From Pseudanabaena mucicola FACHB-723 (GTDB taxonomy: Bacteria; Cyanobacteriota; Cyanobacteriia; Pseudanabaenales; Pseudanabaenaceae), in the NCBI RefSeq assembly GCF_014696385.1, contig NZ_JACJQB010000023.1, forward strand, positions 1 through 56,886: a stretch of DNA of 56,886 nucleotides, in the 5' to 3' direction. Below are positions 50,870 through 56,886 of the stretch, one piece after another; position 1 is the first letter of the stretch; every line of letters begins with the position of its first letter. Below the pieces are notes generated by a model, which searched no databases, was not told the origin of the DNA, and saw nothing but the letters and a program-made list of their open reading frames with translations. The position numbers and the translations under genes are program-made.

Positions 50870-51466
50870 ATGACAAGTAACACGCGCAAAGCAAATCTCC
50901 TCAATGCGATCGCACCTGTGAGTCGCGGCTTGCAAATGACCGAAAATCAGCGCAAGGCAATTTTTTCGGCAGTTGCTTATTTGGAAGAGCTAAACCCCAC
51001 ACCTGCGCCAAATCAAAGCCCTGAGCTACTAGATGGCAATTGGTTGCTGATGTTTACCACCAGTCAAGAACTATTGGGTATTGATAAATTTCCTCTCTAT
51101 AAATTGGGCAATATTTATCAATGTTTGCGGGTCAAGGAAGGCAAAATTTTTAATATTGCCGAAATCAAGGGTTTACCATTGCTAGGCGGAATTGTCAGCG
51201 TTTGCGCCAATTTCACTGTGGTTTCTGACCAACGGGTTAAGGTAAATTTTGAGCGCTTAGTTGCTGGTTCCCAAACCTTAGCAGGCTATCGCGACGTGAA
51301 TAGTTTTATTGATACTTTGCAATCGCAAAAAAGATTATTGGCAGTAGATTTTCAAATCAAGCGCGAAGACCAGAAGGGCTGGCTAGAAACTACCTACCTC
51401 GATCAAGATCTGCGAATTGGGCGCGGCAATGAAGGGAATTTGTTTGTCTTGAGAAGAGTTCCCTAA
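50870..51466 (+). CDS. PAP/fibrillin-family lipid-associated protein
   Basis: A 198-aa protein of the plastid lipid-associated (fibrillin) family, lipocalin-like proteins that bind lipids or quinones at thylakoids. Recognisable parts are LLNAIAPVSRGLQMTENQRK, the LEELNPTPAP-to-LLDGNWLLMFTTSQELLG block and the C-terminal LETTYLDQDLRIGRGNEGNL followed by FVLRR. That last stretch (Y-L-D-x-D-L-R-I-x-R-G-x-x-G-x-x-F-V-L) is diagnostic. No signal peptide. The gene lies 27 bases after the rpmJ terminator and should have its own promoter. Confidence 0.88.
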   Translation: MTSNTRKANLLNAIAPVSRGLQMTENQRKAIFSAVAYLEELNPTPAPNQSPELLDGNWLLMFTTSQELLGIDKFPLYKLGNIYQCLRVKEGKIFNIAEIKGLPLLGGIVSVCANFTVVSDQRVKVNFERLVAGSQTLAGYRDVNSFIDTLQSQKRLLAVDFQIKREDQKGWLETTYLDQDLRIGRGNEGNLFVLRRVP

Positions 51467-51486
51467 TAATCGCAGTTACCGAAAGC

Positions 51487-52122
51487 TTAGGGATGCACCT
51501 GTCCCAAAATTGCACTCAGCCGATCATAGTCATCCTTCAGCAGAATACTGAGCTTTCGCCCCGACTGCACTAACCAATTGCGATCGCAATTTCTGACTTG
51601 ATAAACATTGCGTAATACCGCCGCAATCAGTTCATCCACAGGCGCATTACTCATCTGTACCAAAGTGCGTAAAAAATTAAATTCCTCAGTGAAATTGGCA
51701 ATTTCCGACTCCTCGCAGGCATATACAGCTTGATGAATTTGCGGAGGCTGAGCAGGTAAATGCTGATAGATGTTCCCCATAGAGCTAAAGCCAAGCAACA
51801 CAACTTTAATTTCGGAGCGGAGCATCGCAAAAATTTGGGGTTGCTGCTCACGGAGTTCCTGAAGACTCAGACCAAGTGCTACGGCACGATGCACCGAATC
51901 GATCGGCGCAGTAGTGGCATGGTAAACCACTCCATAGGTCACAATTTCACTATACTCATCCTGTTGCGACTTTACCCAACTCCCAAAAGCAGGCATCAAT
52001 GGAAAATCCAGATTCTCTGGCTCAAGACATTGCGCCAAAAATTCTGTGGTAGAAGTGGCGACAACTTCGGCTAAATGCTGAGGATGACGATCGCGCTGAG
52101 GCTGAGACAGTGGTAAAAGCAT
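51487..52122 (-). CDS. HAS-barrel-like cyanobacterial protein
   Basis: A 211-aa soluble protein. The first half (HPQHLAEVVATSTTEFLAQC, GSWVKSQQDEYSEIVTYGVV) resembles HAS-barrel domains found at the N terminus of HerA-type ATPases and in free cyanobacterial proteins. The second half is helical (FTEEFNFLRTLVQMSNAPVD, RKLSILLKDDYDRLSAILGQ). I recall it as a conserved cyanobacterial protein of unknown function, so the domain name is tentative. No ATPase partner is adjacent. It is convergent with the PAP/fibrillin gene, 20 bases apart. Confidence 0.6.
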   Translation of the reverse strand: MLLPLSQPQRDRHPQHLAEVVATSTTEFLAQCLEPENLDFPLMPAFGSWVKSQQDEYSEIVTYGVVYHATTAPIDSVHRAVALGLSLQELREQQPQIFAMLRSEIKVVLLGFSSMGNIYQHLPAQPPQIHQAVYACEESEIANFTEEFNFLRTLVQMSNAPVDELIAAVLRNVYQVRNCDRNWLVQSGRKLSILLKDDYDRLSAILGQVHP

Positions 52123-52153
52123 TGGCTTTAGTGGTTAATACTTGCAGTAGATC

Positions 52154-52594
52154 TCAAACTAACGCTCCTATAGACCGATGACCACCCCAGCGCTGCACAA
52201 TCAGGTCATCATAATGTCCCGCGCTGTCTAAAACTTCAGCAAGCGCAAGTTTAAACTCATTTTGCTGACAAGAAGCACCCAACAAAGTCACATGAAATCG
52301 AATATCCCCATCCTCTACCATACTAAAGCCACCAAAACAGAAGTTATCATTTTGATGGAGTAGATATCGCAACAAATCAGAGCTAACTTCTACTTCTGTG
52401 GCAATACCTGCCCAAATGTAAATGATTGATTCTGATTCACGAAAGGTTTTTACTTCCACCAAAACATTAATGGAATCGAACTGCAAACTAAAGTTAGGAT
52501 TAACGGAATCAGAAGTAATGCGATCGCAAATTGCGGGTAGCCATTCAGCTACTTTGTCGTAGCACTCTTGCTGTGCCTTTGATTGAAAATTCAT
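52154..52594 (-). CDS. YbjN-like protein, copy 1
   Basis: A 146-aa acidic protein that pairs with a paralogue 87 bases upstream. The pattern of an N-terminal helix (QQECYDKVAEWLPAICDRI), two central strands (INVLVEVKTFRESESIIYIW), a DLLRYLLHQNDNFCFGGFSM helix-strand and GDIRFHVTLLGASC is that of the YbjN/type III chaperone-like fold. Such proteins often act as small chaperones or stress modulators. Function not known here. The two copies share the frame ITxDLxxxLLxxN-x-x-FxFGxFS-x-x-x-DGDIRFHxTL. Confidence 0.65.
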   Translation of the reverse strand: MNFQSKAQQECYDKVAEWLPAICDRITSDSVNPNFSLQFDSINVLVEVKTFRESESIIYIWAGIATEVEVSSDLLRYLLHQNDNFCFGGFSMVEDGDIRFHVTLLGASCQQNEFKLALAEVLDSAGHYDDLIVQRWGGHRSIGALV

Positions 52595-52681
52595 GCACTC
52601 AACTCACTACTTACTAAAGCACTCTAAAGCAATTAAGAGTTTACCGTATATTTTCAACCTAATTTTCATCGCACTTGTGCC

Positions 52682-53125
52682 TTACATGCTGCGATCCGAA
52701 GCCCTCTCGCCGCCCCAAGCTGCCACAATCTCGTTATCGTACTTATCCGCAGTTTCTAACACTGACGACACAGAAGTTTGCAATTCGTCACGATCGCAGG
52801 TCGAGCCAACTAAAGTGGTGTGAAACCGAATATCGCCATCATCGTCAATGCTAAACACCCCAAAGGGCAGTTCAGAATTTTTATACAGCAAAAACTTCAT
52901 CAAATCTTGGGTGATTTCTGCGCCCGTTACCACATAAGACCAAGTAGAAATGATTGCTTCTGTATTGCCCCAAGGTAATACCTCAACGGTTGCGGTCGCT
53001 GATCCCATGGGCAATACAAATATGGGCATGTTATAGGGAGGCGAATAAACGTTCTCATACAACTCCTTCAGCCAAGGCTGGATTTTCTCATAGCAGGCTT
53101 GTTGTATGGTGGTTTCAAATCTCAT
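52682..53125 (-). CDS. YbjN-like protein, copy 2
   Basis: A 147-aa paralogue of the gene at 52154. It shares QQACYEKIQPWLKELYE, the strand block ATVEVLPWGNTEAIISTWSY, QDLMKFLLYKNSELPFGVFS and DGDIRFHTTLVGSTCDRDEL, and the end GGERASDR. Both copies lie on the minus strand in tandem and clearly come from a duplication, with roughly one third to one half of residues in common by eye. The first copy to be transcribed is this one. No effector or secretion genes are adjacent, so a role as a secretion chaperone is not supported. Confidence 0.65.
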   Translation of the reverse strand: MRFETTIQQACYEKIQPWLKELYENVYSPPYNMPIFVLPMGSATATVEVLPWGNTEAIISTWSYVVTGAEITQDLMKFLLYKNSELPFGVFSIDDDGDIRFHTTLVGSTCDRDELQTSVSSVLETADKYDNEIVAAWGGERASDRSM

Positions 53126-53239
53126 ATCCTTACCTATAATTTGAAATTCTATTTAGGTTTTGTTTAGCATCTCGCTAATTATGTTACAAAGAGACCACTT
53201 TTTTAGTAGTCTGGACTACTCACAATGGCATAGATGCCA

Positions 53240-54568
53240 TCATTCTATATGGTTAGGATCAAACTGAAATCCATCAAAAAAAGTCTCGATCCCGCGTGAA
53301 GTCGATTCAGGAATATGCGTATCAGGAACTCCGATTGATTTAGCGGCTTTTTTCCAAAGATCTTCGCGATTGACGGCATCAATGGTTTCCTTAATCTCAA
53401 AGTTGTCTGGCAACTTTTGCCAACGTCGATATTCATTCAAAAACCATAGATCATGACTCTTGTATGGATAGGAAACCGAAATGCCATCACTTGACCAATA
53501 TTTAATTGGATTGTTTGAGCGATCAACCTTGAGAGTCCCTGTTTTTTGATTAGGAATACTTTTAAACAATTCCGAAAATATCTTGGTTGGTTGGGAAATA
53601 AGACTGCGAATGTCTTTGAAACTCATTGCCAAAATTGTATTCAACTCCTGAGCATTGGCAGGATCATCACACCAAATCTGTGCTTCCATTGTCGCTTGCA
53701 TCAATGCTTGCGTCGCAATCGGGTACTTATCCACCCAATCAGCACGCATTGCCAGCACTTCACCAGGGTAGTTGCGCCAAATCTCAGCAACTGCGATCGC
53801 AGGTTCAGCAACACCAGCTTCCGTAAGTTTGAGCGTATGCCAACTATCAACACAAAGCAAATCGGCTCTGTTTTGTTTCACATCAGCCAGCATTTGCTCG
53901 GTGGCGATCGTCAAAATATCGATATTTTGCTTAGGTGTCACCTCAAGGGCTGCCAGCCAATATCTGAGCCATAGATCATAATTACTACCCTGCTCGGCGA
54001 TCGCCGCTCGCATCGGCTTACCAAACAGTCGCGCCATATCTTGCCAAGCAGAGAGCGTGGTACGCCCAATCTGCATTCCCAAGGTCTTCAGGCGCTTTGA
54101 GGCAAGAATATAACCGCCATGGGTATGCAAACGCATCAACACATACATTGCCATGCGACGGCTGTAGCGATTGATCATCCCCTCATTCAACAATTCGGGA
54201 CAAGGGCTATAAAAATGACCGCCATCAATTCCAGTATTACCTCCCGCATTGCTATTGCCAAGATCTGTACCAATCTCAGTGCGATCGCAAATATTTTGCC
54301 ATGACTTAAAAGGAACTAATTCGACATTTTTCATGCCATACTTGGCAAAAATCTGCTTGTTTTGAGCAACCAATAAAGGTGCAACTTCAAGGGAAGGAAT
54401 AATGCCAAGGCGAACTGTGTTTACTTCGGGATTTGCAACAACGATCGTATAGGGATTAAGTTGAAATGGTCGTTTAGATGGCACTCCAGAGGTACAGTTC
54501 TGCAATAGCACCGCACCTGCTGCTGTACCAAAAGTCCGTAATAGTCTGCGTCGAGACAGCCGCATCAC
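53240..54568 (-). CDS. Orphan NrtA/CmpA-like substrate-binding lipoprotein with Tat signal
   Basis: A 442-aa periplasmic binding protein of the nitrate/bicarbonate/sulfonate class. The N terminus MMRLSRRRLLRTFG has the twin-arginine motif, followed by GAVLLQNC, a lipobox-like end (Cys 25). The binding domain starts at NTVRLGIIPSLEVAPLLVAQ, and the stretch ILTIATEQMLADVKQNRADL is the ligand-lobe signature. Length matches NrtA/CmpA (about 440 aa). Permease and ATPase genes are absent on both sides, so it must use a transporter encoded elsewhere, or act as a sensor. It lies 20 bases downstream of wecB on the same strand and may be co-transcribed with it. Confidence 0.78.
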   Translation of the reverse strand: MMRLSRRRLLRTFGTAAGAVLLQNCTSGVPSKRPFQLNPYTIVVANPEVNTVRLGIIPSLEVAPLLVAQNKQIFAKYGMKNVELVPFKSWQNICDRTEIGTDLGNSNAGGNTGIDGGHFYSPCPELLNEGMINRYSRRMAMYVLMRLHTHGGYILASKRLKTLGMQIGRTTLSAWQDMARLFGKPMRAAIAEQGSNYDLWLRYWLAALEVTPKQNIDILTIATEQMLADVKQNRADLLCVDSWHTLKLTEAGVAEPAIAVAEIWRNYPGEVLAMRADWVDKYPIATQALMQATMEAQIWCDDPANAQELNTILAMSFKDIRSLISQPTKIFSELFKSIPNQKTGTLKVDRSNNPIKYWSSDGISVSYPYKSHDLWFLNEYRRWQKLPDNFEIKETIDAVNREDLWKKAAKSIGVPDTHIPESTSRGIETFFDGFQFDPNHIE

Positions 54569-54588
54569 TTCCCAACCATGGAGACAAT

Positions 54589-55707
54589 CTAGGATTTCTC
54601 CGATAAAAATGCTTGTACGATTTCTAGGATACGCTGACTCGACTTGCCATCGCCAAAGGGATTAGCCACATTTGCCATTTGGTTATAGGCACTGGAATCA
54701 CTCAATAATGCGGAAGCCGCCGTCACAATATTCGCCGTTTCTGTACCAACTAATTCACTTGTGCCTGCGGCGATCGCCTCTGGGCGCTCCGTCGTTGATC
54801 GCAATACCAGTACAGGTTTACCAAGGCTCGGCGCTTCTTCTTGCAAGCCACCCGAATCACTCATAATCAGATAACATCTTTGCATCGCTCCCACTAGCTG
54901 CTCATAGTCTAGCGGTTCAATCAAGAAAACACGGGGATGATCGCCTAACTGCGCCATCAATGGCTCTCGCACCACAGGATTCAGATGCATTGGCAACACC
55001 AAAGCCACATCAGGAAAATCTGTCAAAATCTGTAACCATGCAGCGATAATATGCGCCAACGGTTCACCCCAGTTCTCGCGGCGATGTACCGTCGCCAAAA
55101 TCACGCGCTGTCTCTCCCAGTCTAAGCCCGCAATTTCGCACTTAGGCGATCTTCCCGAAACATACAACAACGCATCAATTACTGTATTCCCCGTATGGTG
55201 AATTCCTTCTTTAATCCCTGAAGTTTTGAGATTTGCGATCGCAGCCAAGGTCGGCGCAAAATGTAATTGAGCAATTTGCGAAACTAAACGACGATTAGCT
55301 TCTTCAGGGAATGGATTAAAAAGATTATCAGTTCGCAACCCTGCCTCTACATGTCCCACAGGAATCTGTTGGTAAAAAGCAGCTAACCCTGCGGCAAAAG
55401 CCGTAGTCGTATCTCCTTGGACTAAGACAATATCAGGCTGAATCTCTTTATATAACTTCTCTAAGCCAATCAAACTATTGCAAGTTATCTCCGTTAAGGT
55501 TTGCTTAGGACGCATGATTCCCAAATCATAATCAGCCTTGAGTTCAAATAACTGCATTACCTGTTCCACCATCTCGCGGTGTTGCCCAGTCAAGATTACA
55601 GAGGTTTGGAAGTTAGGATGATTCCGAAACAAATGAATCACAGGAGCAAGTTTAATTGCCTCTGGACGGGTTCCTAATGTAATACAGACATGAAATTTGG
55701 TTACCAA
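54589..55707 (-). CDS. wecB: UDP-N-acetylglucosamine 2-epimerase (non-hydrolysing)
   Basis: Interconverts UDP-GlcNAc and UDP-ManNAc for surface polysaccharides. The 372-aa product begins ITLGTRPEAIKLAPVIHLFR and shows LTGQHREMVEQVMQLF, VLVQGDTTTAFAAGLAAFY, HVEAGLRTDNLFNPFPEEAN and SDSGGLQEEAPSLGKPVLVL. All are family signatures, including the catalytic Asp, Glu and His positions (QGD, HVEAGLR, EE). ERPEAIAAGTSELVG near the C terminus is the UDP site. It probably works with the WecA-like transferase at 49363-50445. Confidence 0.95.
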   Translation of the reverse strand: MVTKFHVCITLGTRPEAIKLAPVIHLFRNHPNFQTSVILTGQHREMVEQVMQLFELKADYDLGIMRPKQTLTEITCNSLIGLEKLYKEIQPDIVLVQGDTTTAFAAGLAAFYQQIPVGHVEAGLRTDNLFNPFPEEANRRLVSQIAQLHFAPTLAAIANLKTSGIKEGIHHTGNTVIDALLYVSGRSPKCEIAGLDWERQRVILATVHRRENWGEPLAHIIAAWLQILTDFPDVALVLPMHLNPVVREPLMAQLGDHPRVFLIEPLDYEQLVGAMQRCYLIMSDSGGLQEEAPSLGKPVLVLRSTTERPEAIAAGTSELVGTETANIVTAASALLSDSSAYNQMANVANPFGDGKSSQRILEIVQAFLSEKS

Positions 55708-55922
55708 AACAATCTCCCTAAGCAGCCTTCACAATCGTTTTCTAGATGAAAGTCATAATTTAAGATATATCTTTTTTATAACTTTTTTCTGATTTTGATT
55801 AATAAAAAATGTGTATGCTCATATAATCACATTAAAAGTTAGAGAAAATTACGCACATCAGAAAACAAAAATAGCTTTCCTCGATTTTGGGTTATTTAGT
55901 TCATTTTTTAAGTGGTTAGTCT

Positions 55923-56789
55923 ATGAAAACACTGCTTCAAGGTTTATCTGCTAGTGCTTTATCTCTAGCAAGTGTAGGTGCTTTGTTCACCACTCCAGCG
56001 ATCGCCTCATCCCTCACAGGTGCGACCATTGGCGGCTCGGCTTCTAGTGACTATCTTGTGTATGACGCTAATATAACTAATACTTTCCTTGTACCAAGTA
56101 CATTCGCCAATGTACAGACAGTTTTAGATGGTGATGCAGATAGTCCCACAGGAAACGTAGAGCTGCGTGCCAGCAGTGAGCAAACTGTTTTTGACTTTGA
56201 CAAAAACACTACCTTATCAGGTACGCTCGGTGGTAAAAGCATTACCCTGAGCAGTCTCACAGCATCAGATTGGTATACAGCCAACTATAACGGCTCAGGC
56301 AAAACATTTGGAGAATATTGGCTTGCCGAAGCTCTAACTGCTAATGGGTTTGGAGCAGTAGTTGGTACACCATTTGGCAATACTCTTTTTAATACATTTG
56401 TTGCTAATGGCGGTTTTCAAAGATTTAGCGATCCCAACATTTCTTACGTTAATCAGGACGAGGTAAATGGCGTAGTTTCTATTGGGTTAGCAGGTTACTA
56501 TAATGCAGCATTTTTATTTGGTTTACCTAGTGCAAACATACAAGCTAGCGAAGTTGTGAAGTACAGCTATAATGGCGGTCAGCAAACTGGCTATTTGTAT
56601 GGATTCATCGCCACCGATTCTAAATTGATTTCTAATGACGGCACTAGCTCCCACACTGGCAATTATGAAGTGACTTTCCAAGGTGCTAGACCCGTCCCTG
56701 TACCTGCGGGATTTGTGGGTGTTGCCTTGGCGGGTGTCATTGGCAGTGGCATGATCAAGCGTCGTAAATTGGCTAGCAACGTCTCATAA
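55923..56789 (+). CDS. Exported protein with PEP-CTERM-like C terminus
   Basis: A 288-aa secreted protein. The N-terminal signal peptide (LLQGLSASALSLASVGALFT, cleavage near AIA-SSLTG) is followed by a Gly/Ser/Thr/Asn-rich beta domain (NTFLVPSTFANVQTVLDGDA, FQRFSDPNISYVNQDEVNGV). The end is a short PVPVPAG motif, one hydrophobic helix (FVGVALAGVIGSGMIKRRK) and a basic tail, the layout of PEP-CTERM sorting signals. The motif is PVPAG instead of PEP. From memory it matches a cyanobacterial PEP-CTERM protein family of unknown role. A 215-base AT-rich leader precedes it. A processing exosortase is not in this window. Confidence 0.7.
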   Translation: MKTLLQGLSASALSLASVGALFTTPAIASSLTGATIGGSASSDYLVYDANITNTFLVPSTFANVQTVLDGDADSPTGNVELRASSEQTVFDFDKNTTLSGTLGGKSITLSSLTASDWYTANYNGSGKTFGEYWLAEALTANGFGAVVGTPFGNTLFNTFVANGGFQRFSDPNISYVNQDEVNGVVSIGLAGYYNAAFLFGLPSANIQASEVVKYSYNGGQQTGYLYGFIATDSKLISNDGTSSHTGNYEVTFQGARPVPVPAGFVGVALAGVIGSGMIKRRKLASNVS

Positions 56790-56812
56790 GTAGCCATGCA
56801 GAATTATTTACA

Positions 56813-56862
56813 CATATCCGAACTAATGGGAAGATTCTAAGAATCACCATATCCGAACTAAT
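56813..56862 (+). repeat. 15-base direct repeat at the window end
   Basis: CATATCCGAACTAAT occurs at 56813-56827 and again at 56848-56862, with period 35. Between them GATTCTAAGAATC is a small inverted repeat. The window ends 24 bases later, so a longer array cannot be excluded or shown. Confidence 0.7.
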
Positions 56863-56886
56863 TACTGTGAGACTAATTGAGCCACT

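Overview
The window is chromosomal DNA of a cyanobacterium. It carries oxygenic-photosynthesis genes (divergent psbH and psbN), a Calvin-cycle phosphoribulokinase, a CAAD/CURT1-type thylakoid protein, a PAP/fibrillin, a three-part proton-translocating transhydrogenase and the cyanobacterial 2-oxoglutarate decarboxylase plus succinic semialdehyde dehydrogenase pair. The HIP1 palindrome GCGATCGC is frequent, and the base composition is moderately AT-rich. Tandem AMIN-domain amidases, a GvpF/L protein and many PAS-rich kinases would fit a filamentous form such as Pseudanabaena, but the genus is an inference.

Layout. 0-5 kb: ppa, then murI with two AMIN/Amidase_3 cell-wall amidases. 5-9.3 kb: sugar nucleotidyltransferase, tatA-pth, psbH/psbN, moaE, a 3-methyladenine glycosylase and a CAAD protein. 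9.5-17 kb: a dnaK paralogue, a phnD-phnC-phnE importer with an exact 102-bp tandem duplication at the phnD/phnC junction, and recJ. 17-24 kb: two tandem paralogous giant hybrid histidine kinases that start with CBS pairs. 24-28.5 kb: pntA-pntAB-pntB, clpS and short-form hisG. 28.5-36 kb: a TPR protein, an exported proline-rich protein, an MFS transporter, a DUF1345 protein, pyrE and prk, with a dense series of long palindromes between them. 36-41 kb: SSADH and 2-OGDC, which together turn 2-oxoglutarate into succinate, and a PucC/BCD-type carrier. 41-43.8 kb: a membrane protein, a DUF1997 protein and an orphan GvpF/L.

43.9-47.6 kb is the accessory part: an AT-rich TPR gene without HIP1 sites, coupled to a P-loop ATPase, followed by an orphan antitoxin-like gene and a vapB with a frame-shifted vapC remnant. 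47.6-56.9 kb holds an M20 amidohydrolase, a WecA/MraY-type glycosyltransferase, a zinc-independent-type L36 ribosomal protein, a PAP/fibrillin, a HAS-barrel-like protein, two YbjN-like paralogues, an orphan Tat-type NrtA/CmpA-like binding protein, wecB and a PEP-CTERM-like exported protein.

No rRNA, tRNA, complete insertion sequence or CRISPR array was recognised. Most transcription units end at very regular hairpins. Several of these belong to one recurring palindrome family with a GGCGC-nnn-GCGCC tip. The best candidate for something undescribed is the TPR/ATPase pair at 43987-46619, followed by the palindrome family and the 19-bp inverted repeat just upstream of SSADH. Only one gene-free stretch exceeds 300 bases (35725-36058), and it holds two of these palindromes.
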